Below the pieces are notes generated by a model. The model did no database searches, was not told the origin of the DNA, and saw only the letters and a program-made list of their open reading frames with translations. This document shows, one piece after another, positions 26,501-35,044 of a stretch of 64,000 nt of DNA. Source of the DNA: Niallia taxi (GTDB lineage Bacteria > Bacillota > Bacilli > Bacillales > Cytobacillaceae); NCBI RefSeq assembly GCF_004005475.1, contig NZ_RZTZ01000003.1, positions 310,001 through 374,000 of the forward strand. The letters run 5' to 3'. Positions within the stretch are counted from its first letter, which is position 1; the number at the start of each line of letters is the position of its first letter. The translations under genes were made by a program, and so were the position numbers.

Positions 26501-27472
26501 ATTGCTGATTTTGCTTGTGCTGCTGTTGCCTCCATATACATTGCCGATTCCTGCAGCAGTTGTGCTGTTATAATAAGCGGCAAGCCATGAGCTTTCAGCC
26601 AGCTCTTCCTTCACAGGTGTTATGGAAAAGTCCAGATAGCTTTTCCCTGTTTTCTCCACATATTCCACTCTAATAGCATGCGTGCTTCCTTGCGAGGAAT
26701 CAGCCACATCGACGATAATTTGTTCCTCTCCTGGACTTGTTTTCTCAAGCACCTTCTTATTATCTATAAAAATTTGGATAGCATCGTCTGATTTTGTACG
26801 AATAACATACTTTCCTGCAGCAAGCTTTTTGTATGTGTAAAGCTTCATCGAAAAATTGTTACTGCCGATATTTTTTGCACCAGGTGCATTATAGCCATAG
26901 TTAAAAGACAAATCACTGTTACTAGTAGGTGTGTATAGAAGCGCATCCTCTGGAGCACCTTTTTTTGTCGTGTTATTGTACAAATAGCCAACCCAGCTGT
27001 CAAAAGGCAGCACATCAGAAAACAGGATCGCTTTGCCTCCTGCCTCCCTATACTCTGTTTTGACATCATGAACCCCAGCAGTCAGATTGATCGGTTTCGA
27101 AATTGTTTGGCCAGATTTGCTCCAGCTATCAATTGATAGCTTATCATCCACATACATTCTGACACCGTCATCTGCAAAGGTTTGGAGAAAATAATCACGC
27201 TGGCTTTCTTGTACATTCAGCTTCGTTGTAAATGACGCTGAAAAATCATTTGCATTAACACCACTCTTAGGCTTATCATAGCCCCAATTCAAGTGGAGAC
27301 TTGGAAATTGTGCAGCGATTCCCGTTCCAGATAGATTGGTATTATTATAAAAATTCCCTGACCAGCCTGTATCTGCTGCTAGTTTATGCTCAGGGTTAAT
27401 TAATAACAGACCAAAAATAGAAAAAAACACCAAAAAACAAGCCTTCTTGCTCAGTAATTTTTTTATAACCAT
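23540..27472 (-). CDS. Secreted N-acetylglucosaminidase with seven PA14-like modules
   Basis: This 1310-residue exported protein has a signal peptide (VIKKLLSKKACFLVFFSIFG then a cut near residue 33). Seven PA14-like modules fill about residues 37-965; each starts W-x-x-x-(F/Y)-Y-x-N-T and contains a DYF/YVIR...(A/S)DDG(V/I) core. An SH3-like segment follows (about 1020-1090). The C terminus is a LytD-type glucosaminidase (GH73), with catalytic Glu near 1179 in SHALLETGNGFS and YNMYGIGAYD. It should cut the glycan strand of peptidoglycan. The ATG at 27472 follows GAGGTGT. The PA14 modules probably bind cell-surface glycans, perhaps the glycosylated WTA made by its neighbours. Confidence 0.88.
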   Translation of the reverse strand: MVIKKLLSKKACFLVFFSIFGLLLINPEHKLAADTGWSGNFYNNTNLSGTGIAAQFPSLHLNWGYDKPKSGVNANDFSASFTTKLNVQESQRDYFLQTFADDGVRMYVDDKLSIDSWSKSGQTISKPINLTAGVHDVKTEYREAGGKAILFSDVLPFDSWVGYLYNNTTKKGAPEDALLYTPTSNSDLSFNYGYNAPGAKNIGSNNFSMKLYTYKKLAAGKYVIRTKSDDAIQIFIDNKKVLEKTSPGEEQIIVDVADSSQGSTHAIRVEYVEKTGKSYLDFSITPVKEELAESSWLAAYYNSTTAAGIGNVYGGNSSTSKISNVFYNWKTAAPNTKTAKDNFSASYYKLLNKGNYFVHTIADDGISASINGQPLFNRWSSSSGKENKAVITNLQSAGILKINYLEKTSSAFVSADVLPYGQWLGYYYANTSLKGVPANKKIIKGDENGAFSFDAGTGAPAAGVPVNNFTAQFITAMKLTAGDYILRYSADDGIRVYVDDKLVLDKWTSSNSAENTVKININDIATTDASKKDVHWIKVQYLEKSGKSKLNFDIKPLQQSVTTSDWLNVFYPNKTLTGTGTVIGGKNAKTKISSIQYKWNKNAPLAGIPADGFSASFMKKITGGQDYFVSTFADDGMRVKVDNKSVINRWSNSGGVYNNGLITSLSSGEHVIQADYYDNTGSAYAYADVQPLGNWIAYYYNNTTLTGAPVASKTVNNSNSMTLTQNFGTAAPAASVNADGFSAKYVTAKRIEAGEYVIRGLSDDGVQVLIDGQPVIDQWNNGSYREKATKIKIADTKDGNIHWIEVRYYDNKGTAKFELSFVPYTAENLVNSTGWYAEYYPKIIGADETPAYTLSDNVKPVVIGGQNSINKITAVHFDWGTGSPASTLGTDKFSAIYRKTVEITEDGLYNFTVQADDGVILEIDGERVINSWESTSSGKREVTGYKLAKGTHEFVLKYYDNTGESFVSFEMKKTKAVYTAYDYLNYSLADAAAIQASKSAQTDKKYKAYVREDVFSYISSYSDYGLINSGSWNVRGGVSLNDWVIGKFSTGDKVTILSKTAKDSNGYYWYEVDFYKYYDEIAAATTDMPAQYRLSYNYWVNAGPADIQYYLNPDNFISDEKQKLQFLKLSASANLNEAEVNAKILAGKGIFAEKASSFIEAGKQYGINEIYLISHALLETGNGFSELATGVTVSSVDGKAVEPMKVYNMYGIGAYDASPTQSGSEYAYKHGWTTPEKAIIGGAEFIGKNYINNATYQQDTLYKMRWNSNNPGVHQYATDIGWASKQVNHMKSLYDLLDSYEMYFEIPIYK

Positions 27473-27601
27473 ACACCTCAATAATTTTAATAGTTTAATA
27501 TACTATTATTATCGAGTAGATAGGCGTTTTGTTTAATAGCATTAGCTGAAAATACTTGGAATCAATTCCTCTTTTTAGTAATCTTCGTATAAAAAGGCAA
27601 T

Positions 27602-27631
27602 AAAAAAAGAGGATTTCCATCCTCTTTTTTT
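27602..27631 (-). terminator. Intrinsic terminator after gtaB copy 1
   Basis: Arms aaaaaaagagg and cctcttttttt flank an eight-base loop. A and T runs make it functional in the minus direction, just after the gtaB stop. Confidence 0.9.
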
Positions 27632-27638
27632 ATTGCCT

Positions 27639-28532
27639 TTATTTATTATTAACAGGCTCATCCTGCATGTTTCCAACAAGGTCTTTCAAATATACTTCCA
27701 ATTTATCTTTAATATCGTCACGCTTTAAAGCAAGCTCGATTGTTGTTTGGATAAAGCCCAATTGCTCCCCAACATCATATCTATTGCCTTCAAACTCATA
27801 TGCAAACACTCGTTGGATTTGGTTCAGCTTTTCGATTGCATCTGTCAGCTGAATCTCGCCGCCTGCGCCTACTTCTTGTTCTTCTAAGAAGCGGAAAATT
27901 TCCGGAGTGAAAATATAGCGGCCGATAATTGCCAAATTAGATGGAGCTGTACCTTGCTTTGGTTTTTCCACGAATTTTTTCACTTGGTGTCTTCTTCCAG
28001 ATCCTTCAATTGGATCAACGATACCATAGCGATGTGTTTCTGTATCAGGTACAACCTGTACCCCAATAACAGAGGATAATGTTTCATCGTATTGGGACAT
28101 TAATTGACCTAAACACGGATCGTCACTGTCCACAATGTCATCACCTAACAACACGGCAAACGGCTCATCACCAATGAAGTTTCTTGCACACCATACAGCA
28201 TGTCCTAAACCTTTTGGTTCCTTTTGGCGGATATAGTGAATATCTACATTGGATGATTCCTTTACTTTATCGAGAAGGTCGAACTTCTCTTTTGCAACTA
28301 GGTTTTCTTCCAATTCCCATGCATTATCGAAATGGTCCTCTATTGCTCTTTTCCCTTTTCCAGTTACAATAATAATGTCTTCGATGCCTGAAGCAACCGC
28401 TTCTTCAACAATGTATTGGATAGTCGGTTTGTCAACAATTGGCAGCATTTCCTTTGGCATTGCTTTAGTAGCTGGCAAAAATCTAGTTCCAAGACCTGCA
28501 GCTGGTATTATCGCTTTTCTAACTTTAGACAT
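27639..28532 (-). CDS. gtaB: UTP-glucose-1-phosphate uridylyltransferase (copy 1)
   Basis: This 297-residue enzyme makes UDP-glucose from UTP and glucose-1-P. The nucleotide-binding start is [20 protein letters not shown], with [20 protein letters not shown]. Sugar-binding motifs are LGDDIV and [10 protein letters not shown]. The ATG follows GGAGGTAAATAC. PgcA, encoded in this window, supplies its substrate. UDP-glucose feeds WTA glucosylation, glycolipid synthesis and GalE. A second, clearly paralogous copy lies about 7 kb to the right. Confidence 0.96.
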   Translation of the reverse strand: MSKVRKAIIPAAGLGTRFLPATKAMPKEMLPIVDKPTIQYIVEEAVASGIEDIIIVTGKGKRAIEDHFDNAWELEENLVAKEKFDLLDKVKESSNVDIHYIRQKEPKGLGHAVWCARNFIGDEPFAVLLGDDIVDSDDPCLGQLMSQYDETLSSVIGVQVVPDTETHRYGIVDPIEGSGRRHQVKKFVEKPKQGTAPSNLAIIGRYIFTPEIFRFLEEQEVGAGGEIQLTDAIEKLNQIQRVFAYEFEGNRYDVGEQLGFIQTTIELALKRDDIKDKLEVYLKDLVGNMQDEPVNNK

Positions 28533-28839
28533 GTATTTACCTCCAAATAATTCCTATCTTACCTCTATTTTAAATGCAATATTATTTATTGTCCACCGAT
28601 TACAGGCAGGGCAAAAGTTACTATTTTAGTTTATACCTTTATTAGTATACAAAAAAGCAGCCTATCTAATTCATATACAGTGGATAAACTCATTTTAGCC
28701 TATTGAAGCAACACATCCCTTCTATAAACAATTATTAATATAATAAATTTGCTGAATTTTATATTCAAATAAGGTCTTTTCTGCTATCTTAAAAGTAGTT
28801 TTATCAAAAATTGTCAGGTTATGGAGGTTTTAGCAGAAC
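28533..28839. other. Divergent intergenic region between gtaB and an LCP gene
   Basis: This AT-rich region must carry promoters in both directions. No well-spaced consensus pair could be supported. The 5' end of gtaB has a strong GGAGG site and the LCP gene has ATGGAGG. Confidence 0.4.
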
Positions 28840-29769
28840 ATGAGATCGGAAAAACCGAAAAAGAAAAAACGAAAATGGCTGCGTATTACAGGATTAATAC
28901 TACTTATCCTTTTAATTGGTATTGGCGTTTATGGATATACTATTTGGAATTCGTTAACAAGTGCAGTGGATTCTATGCACGAGCCTGTTGACAGAGAAAC
29001 AACAAAACGGACAGAAACGTTAAATTTAGAGCAACAGGAGCCTTTTTCCGTATTAATGCTTGGTGTCGATGAACGCGACGGAGACAGCGGAAGATCTGAT
29101 ACAATGATTGTTATGACCGTTAATCCAGAGAAAAAATCTGTAAAAATGCTCAGCATTCCTCGCGATACTCGTACAGAAATTGTTGGACACGGAACAACAG
29201 ATAAGATAAATCACGCCTATGCATTTGGTGGTGTGGCAATGTCTATGGATACTGTCGAGAACTTCCTAGACATACCTATTGATTATTATATGCAAATCAA
29301 TATGGAAGGTTTTAAGGATATAGTTGATTCTGTCGGCGGAGTCACTGTAAATAATGACCTTGATTTCACGTATGAAGGTGTTCATTTCCCAAAAGGAGAG
29401 GTTACCCTTAATGGAGAAAAAGCTCTTAAATTCTCGCGGATGCGATATGAGGACCCTCGTGGAGACTTCGGACGTCAGCTAAGACAGCGCCTAATTATCC
29501 AAGCGGTACTAAAAGAAGGTGCGAGTCTTAACTCATTAACGAACTTCGACGATATCTTTGCTGCTTTAAGTAAAAATATTAAAACGAACCTTACATTTGA
29601 TGAAATGGTAAATATTCAAAAAAACTATAAACAAGCTGCAGGAAATATTGAGCAATTTACGATTAATGGTACAGGCCAGAAGATTGACGGCATTTGGTAT
29701 TTACTTGTAGATGATGCAGAAAAAACAAAAATCCAAACAGCTTTGAAAGACCATTTATCAGTTAAGTAA
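28840..29769 (+). CDS. tagU: LCP family ligase, TagU-like
   Basis: This 309-residue protein (B. subtilis TagU/LytR 306) attaches WTA to peptidoglycan outside the membrane. A basic start (KPKKKKRKW) precedes one membrane anchor (about 15-35). The LCP core has VLMLGVDERDGDSGRSDTMI, MLSIPRDTRTEI, INHAYAFGG and MRYEDPRGDFGRQLRQR, including the conserved Asp/Arg residues. The ATG is preceded by GGAGG at about 12 bases. It is one of three LCP genes here; the one at 46.5 kb is its closest relative. Confidence 0.92.
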   Translation: MRSEKPKKKKRKWLRITGLILLILLIGIGVYGYTIWNSLTSAVDSMHEPVDRETTKRTETLNLEQQEPFSVLMLGVDERDGDSGRSDTMIVMTVNPEKKSVKMLSIPRDTRTEIVGHGTTDKINHAYAFGGVAMSMDTVENFLDIPIDYYMQINMEGFKDIVDSVGGVTVNNDLDFTYEGVHFPKGEVTLNGEKALKFSRMRYEDPRGDFGRQLRQRLIIQAVLKEGASLNSLTNFDDIFAALSKNIKTNLTFDEMVNIQKNYKQAAGNIEQFTINGTGQKIDGIWYLLVDDAEKTKIQTALKDHLSVK

Positions 29770-29808
29770 TACACTCTAGGCTGGAAAGCTATTTTATATC
29801 CTGATAAT

Positions 29809-29855
29809 AAAACCGAACTACTTTAGCCATCGTGCCTATTAGTTCGGTTTTTTCA
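29809..29855 (+). terminator. Intrinsic terminator after the TagU-like gene
   Basis: Arms aaaaccgaacta and tagttcggtttt (12 bp) flank a 19-base loop, followed by a T-run. Confidence 0.85.
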
Positions 29856-29880
29856 TTTTTTATATCTATTCGAATATTTC

Positions 29881-29968
29881 TTAGTGGAATGGAGCGGAGG
29901 CCAATCGACTACTAAGGGTAATAGAGGAAAGGATGAGACCCCGCGGAAAGCGAGTGGGCGCAGCGCAA
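29881..29968 (-). repeat. Dispersed intergenic repeat, copy A (internally deleted)
   Basis: On the minus strand this reads cccactcgctttccgcgggg, then tctcat, and ends near ccactaa. It matches copy B at about 34.1 kb but lacks roughly 30 internal bases. GC-rich 'CTCGCTTTCCGCGGGG' repeats are scattered through many Bacillaceae genomes. No ORF is present. Confidence 0.8.
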
Positions 29969-30173
29969 TGAAACGAACTAATTTTTAAAGCCAGACATCA
30001 TTTAAACATAAAGTCCAATGTTTTAAATGTTAATATCCACCTTCTAGTTTGGTGAATAATGTATTTTATTTTCTTTTAGCCATTTTATCCTATAACAAAC
30101 ACTCGCTATTATGACATATTTTTCAATGTTTTTTCATTTTTATGAAAGACGCTGTCGAATAATATAGAAATAC

Positions 30174-30202
30174 TTGTCAGAATGGTGGAAAGGTTTTAAA
30201 AT
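30174..30202 (+). promoter_or_regulatory. Sigma-A promoter of tagD-tagB
   Basis: TTGTCA-N17-TAAAAT, with good hexamers at optimal spacing. The leader to the tagD start would be about 145 bases, unusually long; no known riboswitch was recognised in it. Confidence 0.65.
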
Positions 30203-30356
30203 AAGGTAATTAGGAAACAATATATCATAAATTTAAGAACTATGAGAAACAGCTTGGATACCATCCATGCACATTTGCTGCAACGCTAAATAATATAGCA
30301 GAATGACTGGCTGTTATTATAACGACTATGGGCACTTCATATATAGGAGGATACAA

Positions 30357-30749
30357 ATGAAAAAAGTAATCACTTATGGCACCTTCGATTTATTGCACTG
30401 GGGTCATATCAATATTCTTAAAAGAGCAAAAGAGCTTGGCGACCATTTGACAGTAGCTCTTTCTAGCGATGAGTTCAATGCAATTAAAGATAAAAAGGCT
30501 TACCACAGCTATGAAAACAGAAAAATGATTTTAGAAGCTATCCGTTATGTTGATGAAGTAATTCCTGAAAACCATTGGGATCAAAAGGTCACGGACGTGA
30601 TCGACCACAACATCGATGTATTTGTTATGGGAGATGACTGGGAAGGAAAGTTCGACTTCTTGAAGGATCATTGTGAAGTTGTATACCTGCCAAGGACTGT
30701 TGGAATTTCCACTTCTAAAATCAAAAAGGATTTATTCAAGGTTAAGTAA
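30357..30749 (+). CDS. tagD: TagD, glycerol-3-phosphate cytidylyltransferase
   Basis: This 130-residue enzyme (B. subtilis 129) makes CDP-glycerol from CTP and glycerol-3-P. The nucleotidyltransferase HxGH motif is in TFDLLHWGHINILKRAK, and the second signature is RTVGISTSKIKKDL. The ATG at 30357 follows AGGAGGATACAA; an upstream in-frame extension was rejected. It is followed directly by tagB. CDP-glycerol feeds TagB and the TagF-like polymerase. Confidence 0.97.
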   Translation: MKKVITYGTFDLLHWGHINILKRAKELGDHLTVALSSDEFNAIKDKKAYHSYENRKMILEAIRYVDEVIPENHWDQKVTDVIDHNIDVFVMGDDWEGKFDFLKDHCEVVYLPRTVGISTSKIKKDLFKVK

Positions 30750-30750
30750 T

Positions 30751-31923
30751 ATGATAAGGGAACTTGCGATTTCCTTCTATTTAATGCTATTTTCTTTGTT
30801 GTTTCGGATTAGCAGTCTATTCCAGCAACAAAAGAAAATAGTTTTTTGTGTGTCTTTTCCAGAAAATACGCTGGATATAAATGAAAAGCTAATAAAAACC
30901 GCTGCAAATAGCCGCTCTATTTTTCTTGCAACAACAGCACAAACGAAAAAATTGCTGGAAGAAAAGCAAATTGGTGAAGTGCTTGATTTCACACCACGTA
31001 AGCCATTGCATTTCCTTACAGGAATACGGCATCTTGCAACAGCAAAGGTAGTTGTTCTTGATAATTATTTCGGTTTTCTATCTAGCATTCGATTTAAGCC
31101 AAATGTTAAAGTGCTGCAAATCTGGCATGCTGCCGGTGCCATTAAAACGTTCGGCTTAAAGGATTCGAGTATTCAGTCGCGGACAAGCAAAGCAAATCAG
31201 CGATTCAAGGCTGTATACAGTCAGTTTCAATATGTAATAACTGGCTCACATGAGATGGATACTATTTTTCATGAAGCATTCTCCATCCAAGAGCAGCAAA
31301 TCATTCACACAGGAATACCTCGTACCGATATTTTCCTTGATGAAGCACGCAAAAACGAAACAATCAAAAAAATATACAAAGAATACCCACAGTTTGAAAA
31401 CAAAAGAATCGTTTTATACGCTCCAACCTTTAGAGGCGGAAATAATGGGATGACAAATGCCCAGCTTGATTTACCATTATTAAAAACGAAGCTCAGTGAT
31501 GACACTATTATGCTGATTAGACTCCACCCCTCCATTAAAGAAAAGGTAGATATACCTGAAATGGATGGCACTGTCTATGATGTATCACAATATCCATATA
31601 TAAATGAATTACTTTTGATTACAGACCTGCTCATCACAGATTATTCCTCTATCCCTTTTGAGTATTCCTTTATGAGAAGACCAATGGTATTCTTCCCATA
31701 CGATCTCGAAAGTTATGCAAAAGACAGAGGATTTTGGACAAATTACGAAAACCTCGTCCCTGGACCTGTTGCCTATACAACAGAGGAATTGGCCGTTATT
31801 TTGGAAAAAGACAGCTATGATTTGGAACGAGTAGAAACATTTCATAAGCGCTGGAACGAATATTCCACAGGCAAAGCAAGTGAGAACGTTGCTGCACTAA
31901 TAACAAAATGGTTAAACGACTGA
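30751..31923 (+). CDS. tagB: TagB, CDP-glycerol primase of wall teichoic acid
   Basis: This 390-residue membrane-associated enzyme (B. subtilis 381) adds the first glycerol-phosphate to the ManNAc-GlcNAc lipid made by TagO and TagA. It has a hydrophobic N terminus (ISFYLMLFSLLFRI). The Glyphos_transf domain has IWHAAGAIKTFGLKD, YAPTFRGG and LLITDYSSIPFEYSFMRRP. The ATG lies one base after the tagD stop, with AAGG inside tagD. The gene ends inside an intrinsic terminator. Confidence 0.94.
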   Translation: MIRELAISFYLMLFSLLFRISSLFQQQKKIVFCVSFPENTLDINEKLIKTAANSRSIFLATTAQTKKLLEEKQIGEVLDFTPRKPLHFLTGIRHLATAKVVVLDNYFGFLSSIRFKPNVKVLQIWHAAGAIKTFGLKDSSIQSRTSKANQRFKAVYSQFQYVITGSHEMDTIFHEAFSIQEQQIIHTGIPRTDIFLDEARKNETIKKIYKEYPQFENKRIVLYAPTFRGGNNGMTNAQLDLPLLKTKLSDDTIMLIRLHPSIKEKVDIPEMDGTVYDVSQYPYINELLLITDLLITDYSSIPFEYSFMRRPMVFFPYDLESYAKDRGFWTNYENLVPGPVAYTTEELAVILEKDSYDLERVETFHKRWNEYSTGKASENVAALITKWLND

Positions 31924-31943
31924 AGATTTTTCTTCAGTCGTTT
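31914..31943 (+). terminator. Intrinsic terminator after tagB
   Basis: Perfect 13-bp arms aaacgactgaaga and tcttcagtcgttt flank a TTTT loop, with a T-run. The left arm overlaps the tagB stop codon. Confidence 0.95.
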
Positions 31944-32233
31944 TTTAAACTATTATGTTAAGATGTTGTTAGAAGTAATAGGTAACCCCCTACAAATTTG
32001 CAACGCACACCTTCCCTTGCAAATGAAATCACCACTTACACCTAAGCAATTACACACACTCACAAACCATTTTTTGACGAAATTATACAAAACAAACTCG
32101 AATAAGGAAATTTCCTGAAATTTCTCGGGAAATAAACTGTCAGCATTTGTTGATATTTTTGTTGTTTCTTATTCAACCGAATGCGGTATATGTATTATAT
32201 GAAAAACAATATCCCATTGAAAGGATGATAATC
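31944..32233. other. Intergenic region after tagB
   Basis: This AT-rich stretch has no recognisable gene. A short palindrome, ggaaatttcc, lies near 32107. It may hold the promoter of the small plus-strand ORF that follows, but no clear consensus was seen. Confidence 0.4.
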
Positions 32234-32335
32234 ATGAAAATAAAAGCAGGAAGCTGGAGACTACTAACTACACAGGACAAGCAATTCATCTTGCAAACAC
32301 TTAGCATTCTTTCTAAATACAAGGGTTCTAAATAA
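32234..32335 (+). CDS. Small basic hypothetical protein
   Basis: This 33-residue protein was not recognised. It has ten basic residues or more, including KIKAGSWRLL and SKYKGSK. The ATG follows AAAGGATGATAATC, a fair ribosome-binding site at good spacing. It faces the minus-strand VOC gene, whose stop lies 14 bases away. Coding status is uncertain; an upstream in-frame extension lacks a ribosome-binding site. Confidence 0.4.
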   Translation: MKIKAGSWRLLTTQDKQFILQTLSILSKYKGSK

Positions 32336-32348
32336 AACTCGAATATTG

Positions 32349-32735
32349 TTATTTCTCATAAATTTCGATAGGCAGTCCATCTGGATCTGCAAAAAATGTA
32401 AATCTTTTATCTGTAAACTCATCACGGCGAATATCTTCGACTTCTATAGATTGACTTTGTAAATAAGATACTGTTTCAGCAATGTCATCCACCTCAAATG
32501 CGATATGTCGCAAGCCTGCTGCTTCTGGATAACTCGGCCTTTTCTTTGGATTAGGAAATGAGAATAGTTCTAGCTGATAAACATCGTTTACCATAAGGTC
32601 GAGTTTATATGAATTACGCTCTTCTCTAAACACTTCTCTAATCGGTTTAAATCCTAAAATATCGACATAAAAGGTCTTAGATATTTGATAATTACTGCAA
32701 ATAATAGCTATATGATGCACTTTATTGACTTTCAT
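32349..32735 (-). CDS. VOC family protein, YaeR-like
   Basis: This 128-residue glyoxalase/bleomycin-resistance fold protein has paired beta-alpha-beta-beta-beta modules. Metal-site positions are His in KVHHIAIICSNY, Glu in YQLELFSF, His in AGLRHIAFEVDD, and Glu in GLPIEIYEK. The pattern is closest to the YaeR/SMU1112c group, whose substrate is unknown. The ATG at 32735 gives the family N terminus; its ribosome-binding site is weak (GGATGGTG). It may share a transcript with galE, which ends about 80 bases upstream. Confidence 0.85.
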   Translation of the reverse strand: MKVNKVHHIAIICSNYQISKTFYVDILGFKPIREVFREERNSYKLDLMVNDVYQLELFSFPNPKKRPSYPEAAGLRHIAFEVDDIAETVSYLQSQSIEVEDIRRDEFTDKRFTFFADPDGLPIEIYEK

Positions 32736-32812
32736 GTGACAACACCATCCAATCACTTTTTTGTATGTAAGAAAAAACGAAGAAATGCAGGCTGCATTTC
32801 TCCGCTTTACCA

Positions 32813-33778
32813 TCATGCTTTTTTATGCCATTCCCAAGCACTTTGAATAATGGATTCTAAGCCTCTTTCTGCTTTCCAGCCAAGATCCTCATATATTTTA
32901 TTGGAAGAAGCAACAAGTCTTGCAGGATCTCCTACCCGTCTGTCAGCTAACACAACATTTGCCTTTTTGCCTGTCACATTTTCACATGTTTCAATAACTT
33001 CTTTGACAGAATAACCTACACCATTTCCGAGATTATACGTTTCTGCCTGCTTGCTTCCATCCAATAGTGCTTCCACTCCCTTAATATGAGCAGCTGCCAA
33101 ATCTGTTACATGGATGTAATCGCGGATACATGTCCCATCCTCTGTCGGATAGTCTGTTCCAAAAACAGAAATAGACTCTCTTTGTCCTAATAAATGCTGT
33201 AATATAATTGGAATCAAATGTGTTTCAGGGTCATGTTTCTCACCGATTTCCCCTGATTCATGAGCACCTGCAGCATTAAAATAACGGAAAACAACATAAT
33301 TCAACCCGTAAGCCTCATGAAAATCCGCCAAAATTTGCTCTACCATCAGCTTGGAGCGTCCATAAGGATTAATTGGAGCTGTATTGGATTTTTCCAAGAT
33401 AATTTCTTCTTCAGGAATGCCATACGTAGCTGCTGTTGAAGAAAAAATGAAGTTTTTCACATTAAATTTAAGCATCGTTTTCAACAATGTTAAAGTATTA
33501 GCAACGTTATTTTCATAGTATTTAAATGGGTCCTGCACTGATTCACCAACAAGACTGAACGCAGCAAAATGCATGACAGCTTTAATTGGATATTTAGAAA
33601 ATATCGGTTCTAAATCTTCCGCATTCCCTAAATCTCCTTTAATAAATACTGCTCTTTCATCTACAGATTCCTGATGGCCTGTCGCCAAGTTATCAAGGAC
33701 GATAACCTCTTCCTTTTCCACCAGTTCCTTTACTAGATGACTGCCGATATAGCCGGCACCGCCTACTACTAGTATCAT
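32813..33778 (-). CDS. galE: UDP-glucose 4-epimerase
   Basis: This 321-residue SDR-family enzyme interconverts UDP-glucose and UDP-galactose. The NAD-binding motif is VVGGAGYIGSHLV; the catalytic site has SSTAATYG and YGRSKLMVE. The C-terminal part has CIRDYIHVTDLAAAH and YNLGNGVGYSV. The ATG follows AAAGGGGACTTAAT. With two gtaB genes nearby it broadens the sugar-nucleotide supply for WTA or exopolysaccharide decoration. Confidence 0.95.
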   Translation of the reverse strand: MILVVGGAGYIGSHLVKELVEKEEVIVLDNLATGHQESVDERAVFIKGDLGNAEDLEPIFSKYPIKAVMHFAAFSLVGESVQDPFKYYENNVANTLTLLKTMLKFNVKNFIFSSTAATYGIPEEEIILEKSNTAPINPYGRSKLMVEQILADFHEAYGLNYVVFRYFNAAGAHESGEIGEKHDPETHLIPIILQHLLGQRESISVFGTDYPTEDGTCIRDYIHVTDLAAAHIKGVEALLDGSKQAETYNLGNGVGYSVKEVIETCENVTGKKANVVLADRRVGDPARLVASSNKIYEDLGWKAERGLESIIQSAWEWHKKA

Positions 33779-34044
33779 ATTAAGTCCCCTTTATTTACAT
33801 TTTTTGTTCTCACAATCTATTAATACCCGTATATTTTCATTTTAGCACATAGCCAGATAGAAAAAAATTTTCATTGGCAAAATTTCCTTTTTTCATACTT
33901 TATACAGGTGCAAATTTCCCTATCAAAAAAAAGGGGATGAGGCAAAACAAAATATTACCTATCTAAACACGAGTGTTAAATAATTACATCTACCTTTGGA
34001 ACAATGGAGCATGGATTATAAAAAAGAGTACAGCTATTAAATAG

Positions 34045-34174
34045 AACGTTGCAATACGCTACACCCACTCGCTTTCCGCGGGGAGGAAGCTGATCCTCCT
34101 CGTCTTCGCCTGCTGGGTCTCATCTTTCCTTTATTTCCCGCAGGAGTCGAGTGGCAACCCCTCCTTCCACTAAG
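34045..34174 (+). repeat. Dispersed intergenic repeat, copy B (longer form)
   Basis: It begins near gaacgttgcaatacgctaca, contains cccactcgctttccgcgggg, then a gaggaagctgatcctcctc hairpin, and ends near tccttccactaag. Copy A at 29.9 kb is inverted and lacks the hairpin part. It is noncoding and lies between galE and tagA. The GC content is higher than that of the surroundings. Confidence 0.8.
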
Positions 34175-34204
34175 ATTTTTAATTATTGTTTTTTAAATGG
34201 AAAA

Positions 34205-34253
34205 CATAAAAAACCAAACCATTAATCAATAAACGATTAAATAGTTCGGTTTT
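34205..34253 (-). terminator. Intrinsic terminator after tagA
   Basis: Imperfect arms (aaaccaaaccattaatc and gattaaatagttcggttt) flank a seven-base loop. A T-rich tail follows in the minus direction. Confidence 0.7.
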
Positions 34254-34285
34254 GAATGAGAGTTTATTACTTATGTTCCAGCCTC

Positions 34286-35044
34286 TTAGTCTGCAGCATT
34301 TAATTTCTTTCTCCTATTTTTTAAAACATAATAAAAGAATTCAAGATGACCAACCAAATTACGCTTCCACAATCTTTTCGGTTCCTTCAGCATACGATAA
34401 AGCCATTCAAGCCGCAGCTTTCTAAATATCCCTGGAGCTCTTACAGCTTGACCTGATGAAAAGTCTAAAAAAGCACCGACTGCAAAAGTAAGCGTACAGT
34501 TCAGCTTTTCCCGATTATCAGCAATCCATTTCTCCTGTATCGGCATGCCAAAGCCGACAAGCAGTATATCCGTTTGTTTGTTATTAATGTCAGCAATGAC
34601 GGCTTCATTGCTGTCCACATCGAAATAACCATGCTGTTCCCCAACAAACTTTAAATGAGGAAATTGCTGCTGCAGCTTATCAAGAGCTGCTTTAGCAACA
34701 CCAGGCTTTGCACCAAGTAAATACACATTATATTGTCTGTCCTTTTCCACTTTAAGCCTGTCAAACAATGCTGGAATAAAATCGGTTCCATTTAAGTTTT
34801 CCTTAAAAGAAAATCCAAACAGCTTTGCTCCAATTTCTATCCCAATGCCATCATTTAATAAAAAGTCACTATCATTGAGAAGATTTAAATAGCTTTTATC
34901 CTTCTGTGCCAAGTTATAACAATGGTCATTTAGAAAGAATACATTTGATTTATGTTTATACTTTAATTTATTTATGACTTCGACGATTGCTTCATTTGTA
35001 TAAAGCACGTTCACCCCGATATTTCCCATCCACGTCTTTTCCAT
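34286..35044 (-). CDS. tagA: TagA, N-acetylmannosaminyltransferase of WTA linkage unit
   Basis: This 252-residue WecG/TagA/CpsF-family enzyme (B. subtilis 256) adds ManNAc to GlcNAc-PP-undecaprenol. Family motifs are FLNDGIGIEIGAKLFG (catalytic Asp), NGTDFIPALF, YLLGAKPGVA, and LLVGFGMPIQEKWI. The C terminus is basic (KLRLEWLYRMLKEPKRLWKR). The ATG at 35044 has AGGAG at 11 bases; an internal ATG five codons on is possible. It is transcribed away from the riboswitch unit on the opposite strand. Confidence 0.95.
   Translation of the reverse strand: MEKTWMGNIGVNVLYTNEAIVEVINKLKYKHKSNVFFLNDHCYNLAQKDKSYLNLLNDSDFLLNDGIGIEIGAKLFGFSFKENLNGTDFIPALFDRLKVEKDRQYNVYLLGAKPGVAKAALDKLQQQFPHLKFVGEQHGYFDVDSNEAVIADINNKQTDILLVGFGMPIQEKWIADNREKLNCTLTFAVGAFLDFSSGQAVRAPGIFRKLRLEWLYRMLKEPKRLWKRNLVGHLEFFYYVLKNRRKKLNAAD

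Noticed and set aside
24000-27400. PA14 repeats as a CRISPR-like or DNA repeat array
   Set aside because: The repetition is at protein level, about 130-145 codons per unit, with diverged DNA; there are no short identical repeats with spacers.
32736-32816. Longer N terminus for the YaeR-like VOC protein
   Set aside because: The extra 27 residues overlap the galE end, have no ribosome-binding site, and precede the conserved family start.
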